Positions 7,034-14,279 of a stretch of DNA of 16,134 nucleotides are shown in pieces (positions within the stretch are counted from its first letter, which is position 1; the number at the start of each line of letters is the position of its first letter). Source of the stretch: Caryophanales bacterium UBA6768 (lineage in GTDB: Bacteria > Bacillota > Bacilli > Bacillales_D > Amphibacillaceae). The stretch spans positions 1 to 16,134 of the forward strand of contig DKGO01000125.1 in the NCBI GenBank assembly GCA_002453315.1. Direction: 5' to 3'. The notes beneath the pieces are model-generated. The model did not search any database and had not been told where the DNA came from. It saw only the letters and a list, made by a program, of their open reading frames with translations. The position numbers were made by a program, and so were the translations under genes.

Positions 7034-7056
7034 CCTTCTTGATAAATCAAAGAAGG
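7034..7056 (-). promoter_or_regulatory. Hairpin masking the toxin ribosome binding site
   Basis: In the toxin mRNA, CCTTCTTTGAT and ATCAAGAAGG form a stem of about nine pairs with one bulged base and a tiny loop, just before the start codon. The 3' arm contains the AAGAAGG part of the ribosome binding site, so the fold would block initiation, as in other type I toxin mRNAs. Confidence 0.6.
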
Positions 7057-7110
7057 CTACAGGTGCGCCACCCCTCATGTGAAGCTAGTCTATTAAATTC
7101 ATTGTAACAT

Positions 7111-7116
7111 ATTATA
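7111..7116 (-). promoter_or_regulatory. -10 element of the toxin promoter
   Basis: A perfect TATAAT on the minus strand, giving a predicted start near 7104 and a 5' leader of about 75-80 bases before the toxin start. No good -35 is seen at 16-18 bases. A second weaker -10 (TACAAT, 7101-7106) lies just downstream. Confidence 0.45.
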
Positions 7117-7209
7117 CATCTTTTAAAACTGAATTTCGTTGAACAAAATATTCTCAATTAAGGCTGTCTGTTTAATTATACAGTTATTAATCTAATTCCT
7201 CACTCCTAT

Positions 7210-8853
7210 TTAGTAAGGGTCTGCCTTATGACTTTTTTCCACAGCTTCCTTTGTTGCTTCATTTGCAACAGATGAACCTTGACCATATTTTGATTGACCT
7301 GATTCACGTCCAGGCACATTTCCAACTTCCATTTCCTTAAGTTTTTCCATTTGCGATTTGATACCTTCCTTCACACGATGGCCATATTTCTCATCAGCTT
7401 GAGTGAAATGCTCTATCATGGCATCTTGGATTCGTTTGTCACAGACAGCAAGTGCCTCAGACAGATTTTTAATTAACTCATCCCGCTCCCATTCTTCAAA
7501 ACTACGATACGTATGGCCCGCTTGTCCATAATTATTAGGACGATCAATTGGTGCACTCATTGCTGCATCGTTAAATTTTGGACGGTGAGGCGGAAGGATT
7601 GGCTTTTTCTCCTCATACCCACCTAACATAGAAGGTTCATAATTAATGTGTGGGTTCTCTTCAAATTGCTCTGGATTTCGGAAATCCATTTGGCCACGAC
7701 GCTGATTTGTACGAACAGGTGTCATTGGGGCATTAACTGGTAATTGCAAATAGTTAGAACCTACCCGATAACGTTGTGTATCTGAATAGGAAAATGTCCG
7801 TCCTTGCAACATTTTATCATCTGAAAAATCCATGCCATCGACAAGTACCCCTGTCCCAAAAGCAGCTTGTTCGATTTCCGCATGGAAGTCTACTGGATTG
7901 CTATCTAATACCATGCGTCCCACTGGCAACCAAGGAAATTTATCTTCTGGCCAAAGCTTCGTATTATCAAGTGGGTCAAAATCAAGCTCAGCATGATAAT
8001 CATCTTCCATGATTTGCACAAATAATTCCCATTCCGGAAAATTTCCCTGCTCAATCGCCTCATATAAATCCTGTGTCGCATGGCCAACATTTTTTGCTTG
8101 AATTTTTTTGGCTTCATCCTGTGTTAGATTACGAATGCCTTCTTTCGGATCCCAATGATATTTTACTAATACAGATTCTCCTTTGTCATTAACCCATTTA
8201 TAGGTGTTAACTCCCGAACCTTGCATATGTCGGTATGTAGCTGGAATGCCCCAAGGGGAAAATAAAAAAGTAATCATATGTGTTGCCTCAGGACTACGGG
8301 AAACAAAGTCGAACATTCTTTGCGGATGTGGTACGTTAGAAGCTGGATCGGGTTTAAATGCATGAATCATATCTGGAAATTTCATCGCATCACGCACGAA
8401 GAAAATTTTCAGGTTGTTACCAACGAGGTCCCAATTTCCTTCCTCTGTATACATTTTTACTGCAAATCCACGTGGGTCCCGTGCAGTTTCTGGTGAATCC
8501 TTTGCCCCTGCAACAGTGGAAAAGCGGACCATCAAGGGTGTCCTTTTCCCAGCACCTGAAAATACCTTTGCCCGTGTATATTTTTCAATCGGTTCACTCC
8601 CTACCATTCCATACGTTTCAAAATAACCGAACGCACCTGTACCCCTTGCATGTACCACACGTTCAGGGACCTCTTCTCGGTCAAAATGAGAAATTTTCTC
8701 AATGAAGTGGTAATTTTCAAGTGTAGCCGGACCACGATTACCAATCGTGCGAATATTTTGGTTATCCTCTACAGGTCTACCCTGACGTGTTGTTAACGTC
8801 TCACGTTTCACATCATCATTATTAGAATAGTTCAAGTCTTTTTCATTTGCCAA
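7210..8853 (-). CDS. katX: Heme catalase, KatX-like
   Basis: A 547-residue monofunctional catalase that converts hydrogen peroxide to water and oxygen. Key residues are distal His68 in ERVVHARG, the catalytic Asn in VGNNLKIFF (146/147), and the proximal heme ligand Tyr356 in [10 protein letters not shown], with Arg361 beside it. The sequence follows B. subtilis KatX (the catalase protecting germinating spores) rather than Kat[23 protein letters not shown] and [18 protein letters not shown] are KatX-like, and the length is about the same. The start is TTG at 8853, eight bases from AAGGAGG (8862-8868); a longer frame to an ATG at 8898 has no ribosome binding site. The extra C-terminal tail (about 505-547) is polar and low complexity. 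KatX identity is by resemblance only; spore-specific expression cannot be read here. Confidence 0.93.
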   Translation of the reverse strand: MANEKDLNYSNNDDVKRETLTTRQGRPVEDNQNIRTIGNRGPATLENYHFIEKISHFDREEVPERVVHARGTGAFGYFETYGMVGSEPIEKYTRAKVFSGAGKRTPLMVRFSTVAGAKDSPETARDPRGFAVKMYTEEGNWDLVGNNLKIFFVRDAMKFPDMIHAFKPDPASNVPHPQRMFDFVSRSPEATHMITFLFSPWGIPATYRHMQGSGVNTYKWVNDKGESVLVKYHWDPKEGIRNLTQDEAKKIQAKNVGHATQDLYEAIEQGNFPEWELFVQIMEDDYHAELDFDPLDNTKLWPEDKFPWLPVGRMVLDSNPVDFHAEIEQAAFGTGVLVDGMDFSDDKMLQGRTFSYSDTQRYRVGSNYLQLPVNAPMTPVRTNQRRGQMDFRNPEQFEENPHINYEPSMLGGYEEKKPILPPHRPKFNDAAMSAPIDRPNNYGQAGHTYRSFEEWERDELIKNLSEALAVCDKRIQDAMIEHFTQADEKYGHRVKEGIKSQMEKLKEMEVGNVPGRESGQSKYGQGSSVANEATKEAVEKSHKADPY

Positions 8854-8927
8854 AATAAAAACCTCCTTAGAAAATAGGTACCTTTTATTTTTCCCCATTA
8901 ACTAAGGAATCTATGCAACGAGAATAC

Positions 8928-8950
8928 AATTGGTTACATAATTGGTTACA
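8928..8950. promoter_or_regulatory. Direct repeat upstream of the catalase, possible operator
   Basis: Two perfect copies of AATTGGTTACA start at 8928 and 8940, a 12-base step, about 75-100 bases upstream of the catalase start. It is not a PerR box. It may be a regulator site in the catalase promoter region. Confidence 0.4.
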
Positions 8951-9011
8951 CTACCTATTCCCTTTATGTTCTACCTAGTTGATTTACATGTTGGCGGATA
9001 AAGAAAAAAGT

Positions 9012-9039
9012 TAGCCCCTTTTTGATTCATAATGGGCTA
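9012..9039 (-). terminator. Terminator after the broken DHFR-family gene
   Basis: TAGCCC and GGGCTA form a 6-bp stem with a 16-base loop; on the minus strand it is followed by ACTTTTTTCTTT. It lies 30 bases past the pseudogene stop, showing the gene was once a proper transcription unit. Confidence 0.65.
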
Positions 9040-9068
9040 CCTTTATTAAACAAATGAATAAGTTTACC

Positions 9069-9597
9069 TCATCGTTTCCTATCTACTTCACTTACTTTTA
9101 TAGAATAATGCAGTTCAATAAATTGATTAAAACGGCGGGTACTTTTTTAAGTTAATTCGTGCCGATGGTGAAGTCTTTTGAACAATTTAATTCCATCTCC
9201 GTGCATAATGGGTGCTACGCATTCATCAACTAGATTTCCATCAAGCATGGATTTTAATAATCCCCCACCACCAACTAGCCAAATATTTTGTCCCGTTTTT
9301 GCCTTTAGTTGGTTGATAAATTGAGGGAAGTCCTTGTCAATAATGTTACATCATCGGTATGATGATATTGTTTACTAATAAAGACATAGTAGTCTTTATT
9401 TTTGTAGGGAAAATCAATTAAATGACGATTCACGTTCTTTTACCCATCAAAACAGTATCGACCGTATCGTAAAATTCCGTAAACCCATTGTCCCCTTCAC
9501 CACCAACCTGATAAAGCCATTCAATTGAATCATAAGTTGTGGCTATATAGCCATCTTAACTTGTCGCAATAAATAAGACTACCTTTCTTTTTTTCAT
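9069..9597 (-). pseudogene. Dihydrofolate-reductase-family protein (RibD_C type), broken
   Basis: The translated pieces, in order, match a full-length protein of about 175 residues in the RibD-C/DHFR superfamily. The N-terminus reads MKKRKVVLFIATS-stop-DGYIA, then TVDTVLMGKRT. The middle is KNKDYYVFISKQYHHTDDVT. The nucleotide-binding loop is NIWLVGGGGLLKSML followed by LVDECV and GDGIKLFKRL. The C-terminus is FNQFIELHYSIKV. At least four lesions break it: a TAA at codon 14 (9556-9558), a frameshift near 9430, a frameshift near 9335, and a TAA at 9147-9149. All pieces lie on one strand in the right order with no insertion, so this is point decay. An intact relative would be a NADPH-dependent reductase of unknown substrate. 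Confidence 0.85.
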
Positions 9598-9611
9598 CAC
9601 AATATCCCCAA

Positions 9612-9629
9612 TTAATGAATATTCATTAA
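9612..9629. promoter_or_regulatory. Perfect 18-bp palindrome
   Basis: TTAATGAATATTCATTAA is an uninterrupted palindrome, 15 bases upstream of the broken DHFR-family start codon. It resembles an operator for a dimeric repressor. It has no T-run suited to a terminator. Confidence 0.45.
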
Positions 9630-9751
9630 GTGAAAAGCAACTTATCATACGCTAATTTTGGTTTTTCAAGCTTAGTCAAGGTTTCATAATCAATACCGCT
9701 TGACGAAAAATGAACATGATGTTTTTGGCGTAGGGATTCTTCAATTTTTCC
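9626..9751 (-). pseudogene. Possible decayed gene fragment, unidentified
   Basis: A 41-codon minus-strand frame between stop codons, with protein-like composition: KIEESLRQKHHVHFSSSG then YETLTKLEKPKLAYDKLL. Upstream in the same frame, two TAG stops (9752-9754 and 9782-9784) interrupt what could be an earlier part (LVFVAHMIRLISKIAR). No start codon with a ribosome binding site is present. It is followed closely by the broken DHFR-family gene, so it may be the tail of a neighbour that decayed too. I do not recognise the family, and it could be chance. Confidence 0.35.
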
Positions 9752-9866
9752 CTACTTATCCCGGCAAAGTTTTTTAAATAACTATCGGGCAATTTTACTT
9801 ATTAGTCGAATCATATGTGCCACAAAAACTAGGATTCCCTTTCTCTTTACTCCCAAGTTAAATAGT

Positions 9867-10313
9867 TTATTCCAAGGCTAAAGTTTCTCCCGTTTCCGCT
9901 AACGTTTTTATATTACTTAGGACTACCGGCCACGATTCCTTCGTAGCCTGATAAGATGGGTGATCTTTTGTCCATCTATCGTTTGTGAGCGTCAGTTTTG
10001 TACACTCACCTACTTTTTCCAATTTGAAAGTAATTCTAGATACTAGCTCGGCATGCATTTTTTGATAAGATGGCCCCGGATGCTCCAATAGGCTTAATAT
10101 TTTCCCTTCCTCAAATTCCAAAATTTCACCATATAAATGAACTGTCTCATTCCCATCAGGACCTGGTCCAATGTACTCGAAGGAATCACCAACCTTTCCA
10201 CCAGTGCGAAATTCGCTACCAAAAAAGATTTTTTTCACACCTTCAGGAGACATAAATGAATCCCACACTTTCTCCGGTGATGCACCAATATAAAATTCAT
10301 AATGTAATTCCAT
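9867..10313 (-). CDS. SRPBCC (AHSA1-like) domain protein
   Basis: A 148-residue single-domain protein of the START/AHSA1 superfamily, a helix-grip fold with a hydrophobic cavity. Typical features are the opening strand plus SPEKVWDSFMSPEGVKKIF (12-30), the GGKVGDSFEY turn (38-47), YGEILEFEEGK (61-71), the long strand RITFKLEKVGECTKLTLTND and a C-terminal helix containing W128. Members bind small hydrophobic ligands or act as co-chaperones; the ligand here is unknown. AAGGGG precedes the ATG. It is divergent from an AraC-type regulator with a 111-base gap, an arrangement that often means the regulator controls this gene. Confidence 0.88.
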   Translation of the reverse strand: MELHYEFYIGASPEKVWDSFMSPEGVKKIFFGSEFRTGGKVGDSFEYIGPGPDGNETVHLYGEILEFEEGKILSLLEHPGPSYQKMHAELVSRITFKLEKVGECTKLTLTNDRWTKDHPSYQATKESWPVVLSNIKTLAETGETLALE

Positions 10314-10338
10314 CTTTTCAGCCCCTTAAATAATAAAA

Positions 10339-10367
10339 TTGAAGTGATGTTGCTAAACTGATATGAT
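10339..10367 (+). promoter_or_regulatory. Sigma-A-type promoter of the AraC-family gene
   Basis: TTGAAG (10339-10344), a 17-base spacer and TATGAT (10362-10367); 4 of 6 and 5 of 6 consensus matches. The distance to the GTG start is about 58 bases. It lies in the divergent gap shared with the SRPBCC gene. Confidence 0.6.
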
Positions 10368-10424
10368 ATTAACAAATAATGGGTGCTAAGTATTGTAAAT
10401 TCGCGACAAAGGTAGGGAATCAGC

Positions 10425-11246
10425 GTGACTTCTATTGGAGAACCAGTTCAAATTAAAGGGCAAGGCTTAGGAATTTTAAACAAAAAGAATAGCCACAATC
10501 ATTTTGACCTAAAAAGAATAAAACCTTCTGAGGGAATTGACTTTTTTGTTAAACATTATTGGATTATCCGTTGGGATTTAGCAAATAAAGGGCCATTTAC
10601 CCAAGAGGTCATACCAAATCCTTGTATCAATTTAGTATTTGAAAAAAATAAAACGGCTATATTTGGTATTAAGAAGGGGAAATCTAGACATAGTCTGTCT
10701 GGGAGCGGAATGGTCATAGGGGTAAAATTCAAACCAGGTGGATTTTATCCATTTTTGAAACGGCCGTTATCTACATTGACAAATGGTTCCCTTTCTTTGG
10801 AGGAAGCATTCCAGATGAATAGTGAGACTCTAGAACAGACCATCCTAAGCCAAACTAGTAATGAAATGTTAGTACATTCTGTGGAAAATTTCTTACAAAC
10901 CGTGTTACCGGAACCTGATCAACAAGTCATTTTGTTGAATCAAATGATTGACGAGGTAAACTATCATGATGATATTGTCACTGTAGATCAAATTTGTCAG
11001 CACTTTTCTATTAATAAACGTTCATTGCAACGATTATTTAATGACTATGTTGGAGTTGGACCGAAATGGGTTATTAAACTTTATCGACTACAGCAAGCCG
11101 CTGAGAAAATTGAACAACTAAACATAAACAGCATTAATGACTTGGCATATGACCTTGGCTATTATGACCAAGCACATTTTATTAAAGATTTTAAAAACTT
11201 CATTGGTAAAACACCGTTGGCGTACAGTAAAATGATTCACCAATGA
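10425..11246 (+). CDS. AraC-family transcriptional regulator with DUF6597-like N-terminus
   Basis: A 273-residue DNA-binding protein. The C-terminal AraC domain (about 170-270) holds two helix-turn-helix units: VDQICQHFSINKRSLQRLF (187-205) and INDLAYDLGYYDQAHFIKDF (237-256), ending in the family motif FKNFIGKTPLAY. The N-terminal part (about 30-125) resembles the DUF6597 region found in many such regulators: FVKHYWIIRWD (41-51), EVIPNPCINLVFE (61-73) and GVKFKPGGFYPFL (99-111). The start is GTG, the first possible codon after an in-frame stop at 10413, with GGTAGGG just upstream. It probably regulates the divergent SRPBCC gene, itself, or both. The effector is unknown. Confidence 0.9.
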   Translation: MTSIGEPVQIKGQGLGILNKKNSHNHFDLKRIKPSEGIDFFVKHYWIIRWDLANKGPFTQEVIPNPCINLVFEKNKTAIFGIKKGKSRHSLSGSGMVIGVKFKPGGFYPFLKRPLSTLTNGSLSLEEAFQMNSETLEQTILSQTSNEMLVHSVENFLQTVLPEPDQQVILLNQMIDEVNYHDDIVTVDQICQHFSINKRSLQRLFNDYVGVGPKWVIKLYRLQQAAEKIEQLNINSINDLAYDLGYYDQAHFIKDFKNFIGKTPLAYSKMIHQ

Positions 11247-11249
11247 GGT

Positions 11250-11269
11250 TATGGTCCAAGTGGGCCATA
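11250..11269. terminator. Weak hairpin between convergent genes
   Basis: TATGGTCC and GGGCCATA pair over 8 bp (one T-G wobble) around a 4-base loop, 3 bases after the AraC-family stop. No run of T follows on either strand, so termination would be weak. It is listed because it sits between two convergent genes. Confidence 0.35.
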
Positions 11270-11331
11270 CTATTCAATCCATTGTTGGAGAGATGATTGA
11301 ACGAGTTTTGTCCTGTTATTCTAATTTTCAT

Positions 11332-12237
11332 TCATTTGTTATCCCTTAATGTCCGAGCATAATAGTGCCTTCTACTCATCATATTCATGACGACAACACC
11401 AGATAGTGCCACAATCCCTCCAATAATTGATATTGAACTAGGGAGTTCCCTTAACCAAAACCAGGCAACAATAACTGCTACAGCAGGCTCAAGGTAGACC
11501 ATACTTGTCACGGAACTTGCCTTTCCCAATGAGAGTGCAATTGCCCACAGGATGTAAGCAATTGCTGCGGGAAAAATACCAATATAAATTGCTGATAAAT
11601 TTGCCTCTAACGTACTGTTTTGTATCGTACTAAAAATTCCTGGTGAAAAAATAAAAAATGGTATCGTCCCAGCCCATGTTAAATACGCTGTTAATTCAAC
11701 AGGTTTGTAGCGAACTAATAATTGTTTTTGATACACAAAAAATATCGAGGTAGCCACTGCTGCTATCAGAACTAGATAGACTCCTATAGAAAAAGAAAAT
11801 GATAATTCAGAAGTACCAAGGGCAATAAGAATAATCCCAACAAACCCAACTAATAATCCTAACCATTCAGCAAGACTTAAACGTTCTTTTAATATAATGA
11901 CTGCGATAATGGAAGTAAAAATAGGAGCAGAGCCAATTAACATCCCAGCTGTACCAGCAGTAATAAATTCTTGACCAAAAGTAACCCCAATATTATAAAT
12001 ACTAATTCCAATCCAGCCTAGTACGAGGATTTTAATAGCATCTCTTTTGCTAGGTAATTTAAATTTATTTTTTGAAAACAGAGCAATAAAGACAAAAAAT
12101 ATTGACGCAGTAAAATAACGTACCAAAACTAAATGACCTGCTGAATAGCCACCTTTTAAACTGGCACCAACAGCAGCAAAGGTTGATCCCCAAATAAGAA
12201 TGGTCAAAAGTGCCATGACGTTTGCTTTATAGTTCAA
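11332..12237 (-). CDS. EamA-family (DMT) membrane transporter
   Basis: A 301-residue drug/metabolite transporter with about ten membrane helices in two EamA repeats (roughly 5-137 and 150-288). Signatures are LLTILIWGSTFAA in the first helix, AGTAGMLIGSAPIFTSIIAV in the first repeat and SMVYLEPAVAVIVAWFWLRE in the second. Such proteins export or import small metabolites such as amino acids; the substrate cannot be predicted. The TTG at 12237 is the start because GGAGTG lies seven bases upstream; the first ATG, codon 8 of this frame, has no ribosome binding site. It follows the CatE-like gene on the same strand after 131 bases, so co-transcription is possible but not shown. Confidence 0.88.
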   Translation of the reverse strand: MNYKANVMALLTILIWGSTFAAVGASLKGGYSAGHLVLVRYFTASIFFVFIALFSKNKFKLPSKRDAIKILVLGWIGISIYNIGVTFGQEFITAGTAGMLIGSAPIFTSIIAVIILKERLSLAEWLGLLVGFVGIILIALGTSELSFSFSIGVYLVLIAAVATSIFFVYQKQLLVRYKPVELTAYLTWAGTIPFFIFSPGIFSTIQNSTLEANLSAIYIGIFPAAIAYILWAIALSLGKASSVTSMVYLEPAVAVIVAWFWLRELPSSISIIGGIVALSGVVVMNMMSRRHYYARTLRDNK

Positions 12238-12368
12238 TTTCTCACACTCCGAAAATATGTTATCTATATCTAAATTTTAAAAATTTGCTAGTTTAATCTC
12301 TTCTTTATTTACTGGGGTCCATCATATAATGCTTACGGACATATGAAAGTTTCATAATAAGGTGACTT

Positions 12369-13220
12369 TTAAATTTGCAAAAGTATTTTATTCCCAGAAG
12401 GATCATGTACAATGAAGTCATCACCATCTCTGAAGATTTCTATTCGGTCAGATAATTCCCGTAACTTTTCAACCAATTTTGATCTTACTTCTTCACCTTC
12501 TATATCGACAACGAAGTTATCCATGCCAACACTATTATCCTCGGGTTTTACAGCCCCAACACCATTCCAAATATTCATCCCAATATGGTGATGGTATTGT
12601 CCGGTTGATAGAAAGACAGCCCCCGGATAACGGGCAACAATATCATACCCAAGGCCTTCTGTATAAAATTTGACAGTTTCCTCAAGGTCTTTCACATGTA
12701 GATGAATATGCCCCATTATCGTATCTTTAGGAATTTTACCCCACTTTTTTCGCGACAAACCTATTAGTTCTTCTATTTTTAAAGGTAATGTTGCCATTTC
12801 AACCTGATCCACATGCCATTGCCAATCTTCTGCATAACGATCATAATAAATTTCAATCCCATTTCCGTCGGGATCATCGATATAAATTGCCTCACTAACA
12901 ATATGGTCAGCCGAACCAAATGGATAATTTAGGGCAATTAAATGATTTAAAAAGCCGGATAAGTCCTCCCTTGATGGCAACAATAATGCAAAATGATATA
13001 ACCCGGTTGTCCTTCCTTGTTTTGGTATCACATCGGTTGGTTGGATAATTCGTAATAATGGAATTTTACCGTCTGCTGTTAAAACTACTTCCGCGGTTTT
13101 TTCCGCCAATACTGACAAACCGATAAATTTTGTGTAAAAATCAACTGACCTATCCATATCTAACACTTTAATCGTTACTTCCTTAATAAAACGATTCGGC
13201 TTTTCATGAAAATTTGCCAT
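12369..13220 (-). CDS. catE: Double-VOC protein, catechol-2,3-dioxygenase (CatE) like
   Basis: A 283-residue protein of two vicinal-oxygen-chelate modules (about 11-127 and 167-283), with the same length and layout as B. subtilis CatE (YfiE), a catechol ring-cleaving dioxygenase that uses iron. Shared blocks include LTADGK, GLYHFALLLPSR, SEAIYIDDPDGNGIEIYYDR, DTIMGHIHLHV and GQYHHHIGMNIW. Candidate metal ligands are His76 and Glu123 in the first module and His171/173/175 and His210-212 in the second. The Glu expected after DPxGN is kept in the first module and replaced by Leu280 in the second. AAGGGG precedes the ATG. It lies 30 bases after the PC4-like gene and is probably in its operon. Other VOC activities cannot be excluded. 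Confidence 0.85.
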   Translation of the reverse strand: MANFHEKPNRFIKEVTIKVLDMDRSVDFYTKFIGLSVLAEKTAEVVLTADGKIPLLRIIQPTDVIPKQGRTTGLYHFALLLPSREDLSGFLNHLIALNYPFGSADHIVSEAIYIDDPDGNGIEIYYDRYAEDWQWHVDQVEMATLPLKIEELIGLSRKKWGKIPKDTIMGHIHLHVKDLEETVKFYTEGLGYDIVARYPGAVFLSTGQYHHHIGMNIWNGVGAVKPEDNSVGMDNFVVDIEGEEVRSKLVEKLRELSDRIEIFRDGDDFIVHDPSGNKILLQI

Positions 13221-13250
13221 CGGTTTCCGCCCCCCTTTAAAATAGAACCT

Positions 13251-13469
13251 TTAACTAATTTCATCCAAAACTGTTTTTAACTTTTCTAATTCCTTCGTTG
13301 ATAGCGTAACCCCTTTACCCATTTTCGTATGATCTTCAGACCAGTCACGGATATCGTATTTTGGTTCACGCCCATTCCAACTTATTAAATTCAATTCCTT
13401 TTTCCATCCTTTTGAACCTTCCGACAAAACCGCGATATTTCTTACAATTTCAAAACTGAATTTAGTCAT
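13251..13469 (-). CDS. PC4/YdbC-like ssDNA-binding protein
   Basis: A 72-residue protein of the PC4 (p15) family, similar in size to Lactococcus lactis YdbC. It has the usual curved beta sheet, FSFEIVRNIAVLSE then WKKELNLISWNGREPKYDIR, followed by the DWSEDHTKMGKGVTLSTKE segment and a C-terminal dimerisation helix (ELEKLKTVLDEIS). Members form dimers that bind single-stranded DNA or RNA; the role in bacteria is not settled. GGAGAG lies just upstream of the ATG. It is the first gene of a likely operon with the CatE-like gene. Its upstream side is the 52-bp repeat array. Confidence 0.88.
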   Translation of the reverse strand: MTKFSFEIVRNIAVLSEGSKGWKKELNLISWNGREPKYDIRDWSEDHTKMGKGVTLSTKELEKLKTVLDEIS

Positions 13470-13537
13470 ATTGATCTCTCCTATTCATCATTTTTATAAT
13501 TCGGCAATCCTAAAGTATTAAAGGCCTTCTAGGGGAG

Positions 13538-14094
13538 CCATTTTCGCAAAATCACACTTTTCATTACTTCAACAAACCTCTTGATGGAACCATTTTCGCA
13601 AAATCGCACTTTTCGTTACATCAACGAACCTCTTGATGTAGCCATTTTCGCAAAATCACACTTTTCATTACATCAACGACTCTCTTGATGGAACCATTTT
13701 CGCAAAATCACACTTTTCATTACGTCAACAAACCACTTGAAGGAACCATTTTCGCAAAATCACACTTTTCATTACATCAACGATCCTATTGATGGAACCA
13801 TTTTCGCAAAATCACACTTTTCATTACATCAACGATCCTATTGATGGAACCATTTTCGCAAAATCACACTTTTCATTACATCAACGAACCTCTTGATGGA
13901 ACCATTTTCGTAAAATCACACTTTTCATTACATCAACGAACCTCTTGATGGAGCCATTTTACAAAATCACACTTTTCATTACGTCAACGATCCTCTTGAT
14001 GGAACCATTTTTACAAAATCACACTTTTCATTACATCAACGAACCTCTTGATGGAACCATTTTCGCATAATCACACTTTTCATTACATCAACAA
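13538..14094. repeat. 52-bp tandem repeat, 11 copies
   Basis: Units starting CCATTTTCGCAAAATCACAC begin at 13538, 13590, 13642, 13694, 13746, 13798, 13850, 13902, 13954, 14005 and 14057; the last is partial. The period is 52 bases, except one 51-base unit with a deletion inside ATTTTCGC. Each full unit has two palindromes: ATTTTCGCAAAAT and, at the junction, CATCAA-N8-TTGATG. The units are near-identical with scattered point changes. There are no variable spacers, so it is not CRISPR. The period is not a multiple of three, so it is not coding. The array fills the gap between divergent genes. Confidence 0.95.
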
Positions 14095-14279
14095 CACCCT
14101 AAAAAAATAAAGAATCGCCATCGACAATTTTTTCATTAAAATTCCTTTGCTAACAACCTATGTCCTACATCACTTTCTTTTCCAATGAGTAATGTTATGA
14201 TTAATAATTAGGATGTGCAAAATCGCGACATTCGTCACGAGATGCTCAAATATATTTTACCACATATGTGGGTGACAAA
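14095..14279. other. Leader region of the small membrane protein gene
   Basis: AT-rich sequence with no gene. GCAAAATCGCGACATTCGTC near 14217 resembles a worn copy of the neighbouring 52-bp unit. No clear promoter with both elements was found for the membrane protein gene. Confidence 0.35.

Noticed and set aside
7141..7209. Terminator after the catalase
   Set aside because: Only a 4-bp stem (CTGT/ACAG) without a T-run was found.
8898..8898. ATG at 8898 as the catalase start
   Set aside because: No ribosome binding site; the TTG at 8853 has a perfect AAGGAGG eight bases upstream, and the protein then has the usual length.
13538..14094. CRISPR array
   Set aside because: The whole 52-bp unit repeats; there are no unique spacers and no cas genes.
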